Notes: generated from the sequence alone by a model not told the origin. Positions 1 through 5,271 are shown, counted from the first letter of the stretch. The stretch: 6,228 bases of DNA from Thermoplasmata archaeon (GCA_030655715.1 JAUSPR010000128.1:1-6228); one strand, 5' to 3'. Program-made: numbers and translations.

Positions 1-2
1 AA

Positions 3-569
3 GGTAAAGATAAGATTGATTCAATGATAGACAGAATGAAAACCGGATATTTTGACTACCAACCATTTGATACACTAATAAAAAAGACCGCATTCATGTT
101 TCAATCTCTGCTCATTTATCATCCCTTTGTGGATGGAATGAAAAGAACTGGCATATACTCCTCACTGGCATTTTTACTCCGAAATGAATATCTGCTAATA
201 TCGACCAGCGTGGAAGAAAGCGTTAATTTTGCAATAAGTGTTGCGGACAACATGAAAGAATTAAAGCCAGAAGACAGTTTAGAGCAAATAATCAAATGGT
301 TCAATGAACGGGCCATTGCATTGAATGAAACTGAAAAAATCCTCAATTATCTTCATACAAAGGGAAAACGCTTTACTTGTCCAAGGTGCCGCAATTCAGA
401 CATCGCGATAAAAAATCCCTATTGCAGGGATTGCGGCTTGCAATTAACCAGTTTCAGGATTAATGTTGATGGAATAGTGGAAACAAGGGAATTGCTATTT
501 GAAAGAAAAGCCGAACCTAACCTAGATCAAATTATAAAATCGCCATCGAGCAGATTATCTTTGCGTTGA
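3..569 (+). CDS. Fic/Doc-family protein with C-terminal zinc ribbon (5' partial)
   Basis: The frame is open to the left edge, so the N-terminus lies outside the window; the first internal ATG is at 24. Numbering from that ATG, residues 33-42 read HPFVDGMKRT, the Fic active-site loop (family pattern HPFx[D/E]GN[G/K]R), followed by a hydrophobic helix as in Doc proteins. Fic/Doc enzymes transfer AMP or phosphate to target proteins, and Doc is the toxin of a toxin-antitoxin pair. The usual Asn of the loop is Met39 here, so activity is uncertain. After the Fic fold (to about residue 100) comes a zinc-ribbon pattern, CPRC at 119-122 and CRDC at 134-137, then a 40-residue tail. Such a ribbon is not part of the basic Doc fold and may bind a partner or nucleic acid (inference). 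The gene is clearly more AT-rich than the rest of the window, which hints at transfer. No antitoxin is visible downstream. Fic assignment is firm; the biochemical role is open. Confidence 0.85.
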   Translation, partial: GKDKIDSMIDRMKTGYFDYQPFDTLIKKTAFMFQSLLIYHPFVDGMKRTGIYSSLAFLLRNEYLLISTSVEESVNFAISVADNMKELKPEDSLEQIIKWFNERAIALNETEKILNYLHTKGKRFTCPRCRNSDIAIKNPYCRDCGLQLTSFRINVDGIVETRELLFERKAEPNLDQIIKSPSSRLSLR

Positions 570-581
570 AGTGGTTACGTT

Positions 582-836
582 CCGGTAATCAAATCGTTTG
601 GAAAATGGCGATTACCGGCAGACGCTGAGAATCTCATCGTATCTCAAATGCTGATTCACGGCGAATGCTCCAGCTTGCATGAATTTAGTTCCCGCATTCA
701 CCTTTTGCCATCAAAATGTTGGGAATTTTATGGTGCTGGATTCAGCAATCAAATGTACCCGCACCATTGTCGAATGCGTTTTATCGGTATCCAAAGTCCT
801 GTGGGACATTTGGAATTGCTGGGGGCTGCATTCAAC
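582..836 (+). repeat. Family A multi-hairpin repeat, copy 1
   Basis: This non-coding stretch begins 13 bases after the Fic stop and is a diverged copy of 4727-4956. It holds four inverted repeats in order: I, CCGGTAATC (582-590) with GATTACCGG (610-618), loop 19; II, GGCGAATGC (660-668) with GCATTCACC (694-702), one mismatch, loop 25; III, ATGGTGC (730-736) with GCACCAT (761-767), loop 24; IV, CCAAAGTCC (791-799) with GGAC-A-TTTGG (804-813), loop TGTG. It closes with GCATTCAAC (828-836). Bases 650-702 match 4797-4849 at 47 of 53 positions. It could be a miniature mobile element or a structured RNA; no protein or transposase is encoded. Confidence 0.75.
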
Positions 837-1080
837 CCCGTCGTCGTCCGGGGCGCGCAGGCCCTCGCGAGGAAGGTGGGGTGAGGAGGCCACAACCGGG
901 GGGGCGGGCGACGCGGCGCGGCCGTTCAACGCGCCGCGGCGACGGGTAGCCCCGCCCAGCACGCCACCGCGCCGCTGAGCGGGCCCATGCGCTGTTTTCC
1001 GGTTGATGCTCGGAAGAGTACGCATCTGGAGTTTGGCGGTATCGGCGGTCGCGGCCGCCATGAGAATGCGGGTCAGGCCG
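837..1080. other. GC-rich stretch without a convincing gene
   Basis: The composition jumps to very high GC directly after the family A repeat, with runs such as GCGGCGCGGCC. Frames stay open on both strands only because stop codons are rare in such sequence. Their translations are rich in Arg, Pro, Ala and Gly and resemble no family I know. I see no tRNA or rRNA. The right part (from about 987) may belong to the decayed tail listed next. Confidence 0.4.
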
Positions 1081-1121
1081 GGTGCCGGCGCTACCCCGCC
1101 CTCACAGGCGGGGCTTCATAA
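987..1121 (+). pseudogene. Possible decayed 3' end of an IS200/IS605 TnpB gene
   Basis: One plus frame runs from an ATG at 987 to TAA at 1119 and ends in PALTGGAS, with the last codons lying inside a GC hairpin (1094-1113). Archaeal TnpB genes of IS200/IS605 elements often end this way, their low-complexity C-terminal codons running into the right-end palindrome. No TnpB catalytic motif or zinc finger is present, so this would be only the very tail of a lost gene. The match rests on the general style of the tail and its overlap with the hairpin, not on a conserved domain, so it is tentative. The alternative is chance reading through GC-rich repeat sequence. Confidence 0.25.
1094..1113 (+). 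repeat. GC hairpin with CTCACA loop, forward copy
   Basis: CCCCGCC (1094-1100) pairs with GGCGGGG (1107-1113) around the loop CTCACA. The same structure occurs in reverse orientation at 1823-1842, with the same loop and one swapped base pair in the stem. It resembles the subterminal palindromes of IS200/IS605 elements; it could also serve as a transcription terminator. Confidence 0.6.
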
Positions 1122-1189
1122 AACAGGGTGCCAACAAAATGCTCTTTTGCCAACCTAATGCTGTCACACATACAGCCAATAGATTGCGA

Positions 1190-1275
1190 CCCCGCCCTTC
1201 AGCATGTAATAGCACACAATTAATTCCAAATGTCCTCAGACTTTGGATACAGACTAAAACAGGCGGGGCATGCTG
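1190..1275. repeat. GC hairpin apparently split by an inverted family A hairpin
   Basis: CCCCGCC (1190-1196) and GGCGGGG (1262-1268) are the two arms seen intact at 1094-1113, here 65 bases apart. The left arm is followed by CTT and the right arm preceded by ACA, remnants that fit a CTCACA loop opened by an insertion. The insert holds a reverse-orientation copy of family A hairpin IV: CCAAA-T-GTC (1226-1234), loop CTCA, GACTTTGG (1239-1246). A second pair, CAGCATG (1200-1206) and CATGCTG (1269-1275), interlocks with the first, so as RNA this could also form a pseudoknot. Confidence 0.45.
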
Positions 1276-1375
1276 CCAATCAAATATGCGTGCGGGTTTG
1301 GAGGGCGAAGGAGGTAGCGGGACCGGGAAGGCTGGGAAGGGGCGCTTCGCGGCTGGAGACGGCACGCCCAAGCCT

Positions 1376-1397
1376 GCGACCATCAGGTTTATGAAAG
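1376..1397 (+). repeat. 22-base exact repeat with TATA-like core, copy 1
   Basis: These 22 bases recur exactly at 3123-3144, just upstream of the AlbA_2 regulator. The core is CAGGTTTATGAAAG. Here it is followed by a purine-rich GGTGGAGGAAGG (1403-1414), which looks like a ribosome-binding site with no gene after it. It is therefore possibly an orphaned promoter plus leader whose gene was lost. Confidence 0.5.
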
Positions 1398-1422
1398 CGT
1401 GAGGTGGAGGAAGGACGCCCGT

Positions 1423-1589
1423 CTATTCGTCTTTCAGTCTCTTCCTTTTTTCCTTCTCCGGCACATCCAAATAATTTTCAGATGAGGATACTGGTTGGCT
1501 GCTTCTTTTTTCCAGTTCCTTTCTTGCAACTCCCGCAACATTTCCGCCTTCGATTGCAGCGTCCTTGTTTTCTACAAAGCCCTGCGCTG
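1423..1589 (-). pseudogene. C-terminal remnant of a DinD/BRO-like gene
   Basis: On the minus strand a 54-55 codon stretch ends at a TAG (1425-1423). It reads like the C-terminal tail of DNA-damage-inducible protein D and related BRO-type proteins: ENKDAAIEGGNVAGVARKEL, then a polar segment with SSENYL and a Lys/Arg/Glu-rich end. The frame continues upstream, but from 1590 the sequence is element B, and no N-terminal part of the gene is found beyond it. The gene has lost its 5' end at the element boundary. Recognition rests on the VAGVARKELE-type motif and the charged tail, so the family is likely but not certain; a phage-type antirepressor is a close alternative. DinD is SOS-associated in bacteria; its archaeal role is unknown to me. 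As a fragment without a start it is presumably not functional. Confidence 0.55.
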
Positions 1590-1715
1590 GAGTATTTTTC
1601 TTTTGACCTCGCTGCGCTGGCTCACCCTCCAAAAGAAAAATATTCAGCAAAATAGAAAAATCGCCCTCGCCTGCTCGCTCGGTACATTGCTGGCGCGTGG
1701 GCGCGCCAGACCAAC
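1590..1715 (+). repeat. Element B, copy 1: AT-rich inverted repeat plus GC hairpin
   Basis: GAGTATTTTTCTTTT (1590-1604) faces AAAAGAAAAATATTC (1631-1645) with one mismatch and a 26-base GC-rich spacer. Next come a GAAAAATCG segment, TGCTCGCTCGG (1672-1682) and the hairpin CTGGCGCG-TGGG-CGCGCCAG (1690-1709), ending AGACCAAC. The order and spacing match copy 2 at 2881-3056; the only large difference is a spacer 51 bases shorter. The left edge abuts the DinD/BRO-like remnant. No protein is credible: the open frames through it arise from the inverted repeat. Confidence 0.8.
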
Positions 1716-1741
1716 TCCATGTTGGACCGGAATCCCGCGCG

Positions 1742-1760
1742 GGCGATATCGCCAGACCAT
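1742..1760. repeat. Palindrome GGCGATATCGCC followed by AGACCAT
   Basis: A perfect 12-base palindrome (1742-1753) is followed by AGACCAT. The arrangement echoes the right end of element B just upstream, where a GC hairpin is followed by AGACCAAC. It may be a decayed second end of the element or chance. Confidence 0.3.
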
Positions 1761-1822
1761 AAACTTCACCCCAACACCCGGATTTCCAAAGACAGTACGC
1801 TGGCACCGGCCATCCCCACATG

Positions 1823-1842
1823 CCCCGGCTGTGAGGCCGGGG
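1823..1842 (-). repeat. GC hairpin with CTCACA loop, reverse copy
   Basis: Read on the minus strand, CCCCGGC-CTCACA-GCCGGGG has the same loop and stem length as the plus-strand hairpin at 1094-1113. The sixth base pair is changed from C-G to G-C, keeping the pairing. A minus frame reads YPGLTAGA across it, similar to YPALTGGA at the forward copy. The two copies face each other 709 bases apart. Confidence 0.55.
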
Positions 1843-2208
1843 TAAGCTTAAACCGGCGACCAAACTGGCCACAGGGCTCCGGCATCTGGTCGGTTCCCAA
1901 AGCACGTTTCCTCAGGTTATATGCCAATAGGGGCGCAGCCGTTCCCCAAATGTGCGTGCGGGCGAGGATGCCGAGGAGGAGGCGCAACCGGGATGAAACC
2001 CGGCCCAGGGTTCCGGCACCGGCCAGCCGCTGCGCTGGAAACAAAAAAATGAAAAGAACGGGACCGGAACCGACCGGTTCCCGTACGGTTCCGCAAGTCA
2101 GCCGCATGCCTGAACTTCCGAACCATCCCGGTTCGGGCCCTTGCGCAGGTATCTGCACGGCACGCGGCGGATTCCCACGGCCCCGGAAGAGTGGTTCAGA
2201 GAACCGGA
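1843..2208. other. Hairpin-rich stretch without a convincing gene
   Basis: I see no recognisable protein here on either strand. Short inverted repeats are dense: CCAGC/GCTGG near 2023-2038, GGAACC-GACC-GGTTCC (2066-2081), CCGAACC-ATCCC-GGTTCGG (2118-2136) and GGTTC-AGA-GAACC (2193-2205). The last lies just past the stop of the minus-strand remnant at 2209 and could be its terminator. The GGAACC/GGTTCC theme recurs in several of them. Confidence 0.4.
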
Positions 2209-2313
2209 TTAGACTGATGCCCGGATGTAGATGGTGACGCCAGTGTAGGTGAGGGCGGGGAGGAGTGCTTCATAGTCCAGGTAGAGGGTGTGGGTGGTGG
2301 TCTCGATGGTACC
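2209..2313 (-). pseudogene. C-terminal remnant of an unrecognised minus-strand gene
   Basis: A minus frame of 34 codons plus TAA (2211-2209) translates to a plausible protein end: TIETTTHTLYLDYEALLP, then ALTYTGVTIYIRASV. Most codons end in C or G, the bias expected of a real gene in a GC-rich archaeon and unlike the surrounding junk frames. Upstream the frame meets TAA at 2316-2314. Beyond that stop the same frame (VDVVHAML) could be a degraded continuation, with another stop further up. The alternation of Thr, Tyr, Val and Ile suggests beta-strands, as in secreted or surface proteins, but I do not recognise the family. It is probably the tail of a gene removed by rearrangement. Confidence 0.4.
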
Positions 2314-2508
2314 TTATAACATGGCATGGACAACATCGACCCCGTGAACCGGAGAGGGGGCTGGACGGGTCGCGCATAGTGTAATTGTGGGGCGTAGCGA
2401 TCGGGGGTGGCGCGATAAGGCTGCGAGCGGAACATGCTACTGGGTGAATACTTGTGTGATAATGCGTGGTAGGTGGAGGAAAACACTTTCGGAAACCCCC
2501 GACATCCT
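2314..2508. other. No supported feature
   Basis: Apart from a possible decayed upstream part of the minus-strand remnant, I see nothing convincing. A frame open on the minus strand has no family resemblance and poor codon bias. GGTGGAGGAA (2472-2481) resembles the leader at 1403-1412 but has no gene behind it. Confidence 0.3.
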
Positions 2509-2550
2509 CTTATATGGCTCCAGGAACATGCTTATTCATGGTGAATTAGT
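2509..2550 (+). promoter_or_regulatory. Probable promoter and ribosome-binding site of the DUF1016 gene
   Basis: CTTATATGG (2509-2517) fits an archaeal TATA box and would place transcription start near 2540. GGTGA (2540-2544) lies six bases before the GTG start at 2551 and matches the archaeal Shine-Dalgarno core, which decides that start. The bases 2530-2546 resemble the left arm of family A hairpin II (14 of 17 positions with 650-666), so the leader may derive from that repeat. Confidence 0.45.
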
Positions 2551-2880
2551 GTGAGTAAAATCGTCTCAAACCAGGAATTCAATCACGTTATCGAACTGAT
2601 AGAAAATGCCCGAACCCGAGCATACAGGGCGGTGAACACTGCCTTGATAGACTTATACTGGGATGTAGGAAAATACCTCAGTCAGCAAATAGCCACAAGG
2701 GAATGGGGTAAAGGGGTTGTGGATACCCTGGCCATTCATATCAGACAGTATGATCCGGCCATCCGCGGTTTCTCGGCGCAGAATCTCTGGCGCATGAAGC
2801 AGTTTTATGAAACGTACAAAGATTCTGAGAAACTCTCATCACTGCTGAGAGAATTAACTTGGTCAGGAAATCTGGTCATC
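2551..2880 (+). pseudogene. DUF1016/YhcG-type PDDEXK protein, N-terminal half only
   Basis: From the GTG start (good GGTGA upstream) 110 codons encode a typical DUF1016 N-terminal domain: ALIDLYWDVGKYLSQQ, WGKGVVDTLA, IRGFSAQNLWRMKQFYETY and LLRELTWSGNLVI. In the family this domain precedes a C-terminal PDDEXK nuclease-like domain, and full proteins are about 330-380 residues. Here codon 110 (Ile, 2878-2880) is followed directly by element B copy 2; the frame stays open to a stop at 3141 but reads the repeat, giving a 196-residue chimera with an Arg/Pro-rich end. The catalytic half is absent from the window, so the gene is truncated and not merely interrupted. DUF1016 proteins occur with restriction-modification and other defence genes. 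Promoter and start look intact, so a short protein may still be made. Confidence 0.8.
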
Positions 2881-3056
2881 GAGTATTTTTCTTTTAGCCA
2901 CGTTGCGCTCTCAGCCGAACCTGCGATTTCGGCTTTGCCTCGGCGACCCAGTCGTCTCGGGGCCGACCCTCCAAAAGAAAAATATTCAGTAAACAAGAAA
3001 AATCGGGTCGGCATGCTCGCTCGGCAACCACTGGCGCGTGGGCGCGCCAGACCAAC
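2881..3056 (+). repeat. Element B, copy 2
   Basis: GAGTATTTTTCTTTT (2881-2895) and AAAAGAAAAATATTC (2973-2987) form the same inverted repeat as in copy 1, with a 77-base spacer that holds its own hairpin AGCCGAA-TTCGGCT (2913-2934). TGCTCGCTCGG (3014-3024) and the hairpin CTGGCGCG-TGGG-CGCGCCAG (3031-3050) follow at the same distances as in copy 1 to within one base. The left edge falls exactly at the truncation of the DUF1016 gene. From 3057 to 3122 the sequence is GC-rich with no feature I can name. Confidence 0.8.
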
Positions 3057-3122
3057 GGCATCCATTCCTGGGAATGTGTGTGTTCTGGGGGGTGGCGCTC
3101 GGAGGACTGAGACGCGAGATGG

Positions 3123-3169
3123 GCGACCATCAGGTTTATGAAAGGAAAGGATATTGATGGAGGGTGAAT
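3123..3169 (+). promoter_or_regulatory. Putative promoter (22-base repeat, copy 2) and leader of the AlbA_2 gene
   Basis: The exact 22-base repeat (3123-3144, also at 1376) carries GGTTTATGAAAG, a weak TATA-like box about 30 bases before the start. GGAGGGTGA (3159-3167) is a strong ribosome-binding site. It favours ATG at 3170 over the in-frame GTG at 3164, which lies inside the site. The implied leader is only a few bases long, as is common in archaea. Confidence 0.4.
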
Positions 3170-4522
3170 ATGTCTAAAATACCACAATTTGAAGAATCCG
3201 AAACTGTCGAAATCAAATCATCCCTCATTGAACTGAAGAAAATTCTTGAAGCGCTGTCCGCGTTCTCGAATAGTAAGGGCGGCAAGGTTTTTGTTGGCAT
3301 TGACGACTCGGGCCAAATAAAAGGTGTGGATATCGGTAAAAACACCCTTGAAAACCTGGCCAATGACATCAAGAGGAATACTGACCCGCCTCTTTTTCCG
3401 TCGATAGCCGTCGAGGTTCTGGAAAAAAAGAAGATTATTTCCATTGAAGTAAATGAAAGCCCGATAAAACCGGTCTTCGCCTTTGACAGAGCGTTCAAGA
3501 GAGTTGGAAGGACAAACCAGAGACTGACGAGCATCGAACTCAGGGAGCTGTCCAGGTTCGGCGTGGGTTATTGCTTTACGGCTCAGGCGGTGAAGGGCGC
3601 GACGCTCGACGACATCAGTGAGGAAGCCATTCGTAAGTTCGTCGAGACGTCGAAAGAACGGCGCGGCTGGACCGTGAAATATTCAAGCAAACAGGATTTC
3701 CTCGCGAAGATGGGGCTCATTGGTGAATCGAACCTTACCATCGCAGCTGTCCTTCTCTTCGGCACCGATCCCCAGCAGTACGTCATCCAATCCGAGACGA
3801 AATGCGGTCGATTCAAAGGCACCAAGCCGCTGGAGTTCGAGGATTTCGATGTCATAGGCGGTGATTTGTTTTCTCAGGTAGATGGATTGATGAATTCGAT
3901 AAAAAGGAACCTGAAACTTGGAGTCAAGATTGTAGGCAAGCCCGAGAGGATAGAGCAATGGGAATATCCGCTGGATGCCATCTGGGAGGGTATCGTGAAT
4001 GGGATATGCCATCGGGATTACGGAGAGACATCCAATGTCCAGGTGCGGATATTCGATGACAGACTGGAAATATGGAGCCCCGGAAAGCTGCCGCCTGGGA
4101 TAACCGTGGAGAAGCTGAAGGGCGAGCACGAGTCAGTGCCTCCGAACTCTCTCATTGCCAAGCCTTTCTTTCTTGTAGGCCTGATTGAGAACTGGGGTAC
4201 CGGCACCAACCGGATGCTGGAGGAGTGCGAGAAGGCAGGGATGCCGGAGCCGGAGTTCAAGGATACAGGGACGAGTTTCGTCATCACGTTCAGGAAAGAC
4301 ATTTACACGGAGAAATACCTCCTCGATCTGGGATTGAACGGGCGGCAGATTAGGGCAGTGAGGTATGTGAAGGAGAAAGGGAAGATTGCGAATAAGGAGT
4401 TCCAGGAGTTGAATGGTTGTTTTAGAAACACCGCAACAAATGACCTGAAGGATTTGGTCAGGAAGGGGATCTTCAAAGAAAGCGGTAAAAAAGGAGTTGG
4501 TTCTTATTATGAGATTGCATAA
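3170..4522 (+). CDS. AlbA_2 / ATPase-like / winged-helix transcriptional regulator
   Basis: The gene is intact, 450 codons. Residues about 8-125 form an AlbA_2 (Schlafen AlbA) domain: ETVEIKSSL, ILEALSAFSNSKGGKVFVGI, DDSGQIKGVDIG. A linker region (about 135-260) leads to a GHKL-like ATPase domain of the HATPase_c_4 group (about 265-375), with N-box IWEGIVNGICHRDY (271-284; E273, N277, H281-D283), the WSPGKLPPGI loop (302-311) and IENWGTGTNRM (339-349). PEFKDTGTSFVITF ends that domain. Residues about 390-450 form a winged helix for DNA binding. The family, often labelled RecG-like, is common in archaeal accessory regions as presumed ATP-dependent regulators; substrates are unknown. It acts in the cytoplasm. 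The gene stands alone between repeats. The tail of a second family member lies 0.9 kb downstream. It shows no frame damage, unlike most neighbours, so it is probably functional. Confidence 0.9.
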   Translation: MSKIPQFEESETVEIKSSLIELKKILEALSAFSNSKGGKVFVGIDDSGQIKGVDIGKNTLENLANDIKRNTDPPLFPSIAVEVLEKKKIISIEVNESPIKPVFAFDRAFKRVGRTNQRLTSIELRELSRFGVGYCFTAQAVKGATLDDISEEAIRKFVETSKERRGWTVKYSSKQDFLAKMGLIGESNLTIAAVLLFGTDPQQYVIQSETKCGRFKGTKPLEFEDFDVIGGDLFSQVDGLMNSIKRNLKLGVKIVGKPERIEQWEYPLDAIWEGIVNGICHRDYGETSNVQVRIFDDRLEIWSPGKLPPGITVEKLKGEHESVPPNSLIAKPFFLVGLIENWGTGTNRMLEECEKAGMPEPEFKDTGTSFVITFRKDIYTEKYLLDLGLNGRQIRAVRYVKEKGKIANKEFQELNGCFRNTATNDLKDLVRKGIFKESGKKGVGSYYEIA

Positions 4523-4527
4523 AAATA

Positions 4528-4564
4528 GCACATATTGCACATTAAATGCACATGGATTGCACAA
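4528..4564 (+). repeat. Four short GCACA iterations after the AlbA_2 stop
   Basis: GCACAT at 4528, 4537 and 4548 and GCACAA at 4559 are spaced 9, 11 and 11 bases apart in AT-rich sequence directly after the stop codon. The near helical-turn spacing suits a protein-binding array, possibly an autoregulatory site, but chance in low-complexity sequence is possible. From 4565 to 4690 I see no gene. Confidence 0.35.
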
Positions 4565-4690
4565 TCAGGAAGTGTGGCATGCAGAAGATAGCGGGCATAT
4601 GCAGGCGTGTCGGTCCAAAAAAGAAAGGGCGCTAGGCGGTCTTGGAATGACTGAATGGCAATTACTTGGCGATGCTTGCGAAGCTGGCTC

Positions 4691-4977
4691 CCGGTAATCA
4701 CTATTGTTTCCAGATTGCCGTAATAACCGCCGTAATCAAATTGTATCCTGACTGACGATTACGGCGGAAACTGATGAATGTGATTGTTTTGAAAACGCTC
4801 ATTCAAGGCGAATGCTTCATATTGCATGAATTTAGCTCCCGCATTCACCGATTGTTTGTAGAATGCTGCGAGCCAGATGGTGCTGGATTTAGTTAGAATA
4901 AGTTACCGCACCATAGTCGAACGCTCTGCCTGAAAATGCTTGAAGTCGCATTCAACACCACAATTCTTTCCTGGCCT
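4691..4977 (+). repeat. Family A multi-hairpin repeat, copy 2
   Basis: A first small inverted repeat, CCGGTAATC with GATTGCCG (4691-4719), precedes the main element. Hairpin I is an 11-base perfect stem, CCGCCGTAATC (4727-4737) with GATTACGGCGG (4757-4767), loop 19. Hairpin II is GGCGAATGC (4807-4815) with GCATTCACC (4841-4849), loop 25. Hairpin III is ATGGTGC (4877-4883) with GCACCAT (4908-4914), loop 24. Loop lengths equal those of copy 1 exactly, and stem I carries two compensatory pair changes. Hairpin IV is missing. The end, 4945-4977, matches 5383-5415 at 31 of 33 positions. Confidence 0.75.
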
Positions 4978-5217
4978 TGACAAACTTCCTAATCTTCTCT
5001 TCCGGGTCCGCCTCTTCAGCCAAGCCCTTGACCACGGCCTCAACCCAGCTCAGCGAGCCGTCTGGTTTCATAATTATCTCGCTCGGCTTGACCTTGATTA
5101 TGCGGCCTGGAAGTCCACAGAGCCACTGAGGGACAGGCCGTAACCTGCCTGGGAGAAGGGAACGAGCATGAGAATGAAAAGCAGAACGATGGCGATGCTG
5201 AGAAATTTAAGCTTCAT
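4952..5217 (-). pseudogene. Frameshifted gene for a small secreted protein
   Basis: On the minus strand ATG (5217-5215) starts a clear signal peptide: MKLKF, a hydrophobic core SIAIVLLFILMLV, then PFSQAGYG. The frame stops at TAA (5100-5098) after 39 codons. A second minus frame, offset by one base, begins coding around 5116 and runs to TGA at 4954-4952: GLPGRIIKVKPSEIIMKPDG, then SLSWVEAVVKGLAEEADPEE, then KIRKFVKARKELWC. Both halves have good codon bias, so a one-base insertion or two-base deletion (or internal loss) near 5098-5128 probably joined or broke them; a sequencing error would give the same picture. The last codons lie in the shared end of family A copy 2, so the natural C-terminus may be lost. 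I do not recognise the family. The start overlaps an upstream TGA as ATGA. Confidence 0.55.
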
Positions 5218-5271
5218 CGAATGATGTAAAAGGCCCCGAGGTTAATGATATTTTCGATGGTTTTAATCTCC

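Noticed and set aside
996..1010. TTTTCCGGTTGATGCT, similar to the 5' end of archaeal 16S rRNA
   Set aside because: The match stops after about 12 bases, and the following sequence does not resemble 16S rRNA. Treated as chance or part of the decayed tail.
711..1061. Long open frame on the minus strand in GC-rich DNA
   Set aside because: Crosses the family A repeat, low-complexity Ala/Arg/Pro content, no family resemblance; stops are simply rare at this GC content.
1082..1402. Open frame of 106 codons on the plus strand
   Set aside because: Reads through two GC hairpins and an inverted repeat unit; no domain and poor codon bias.
1423..1905. 160-codon minus frame taken as a single gene
   Set aside because: Only its last 54-55 codons look like a protein. 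The rest reads element B and the CTCACA-loop hairpin region.
1964..1990. Similarity to 5732-5768 (GAGGATGCC ... GCGCAACCG)
   Set aside because: Needs a gap of about ten bases in purine-rich GC sequence; too weak to call a repeat.
2118..2140. GGTTCGGGCCC as a tRNA T-arm
   Set aside because: No acceptor, D-arm or anticodon arm can be built around it; it is half of a simple hairpin.
1719..2237. 172-codon plus frame and overlapping minus frames
   Set aside because: Frames on both strands are open together because of GC content; sequences are Pro/Arg-rich without motifs.
4605..4635. TCCAAAAAAGAAAGGG as a third copy of element B
   Set aside because: Only an A-rich core is shared; no inverted partner, TGCTCGCTCGG or GC hairpin follows.
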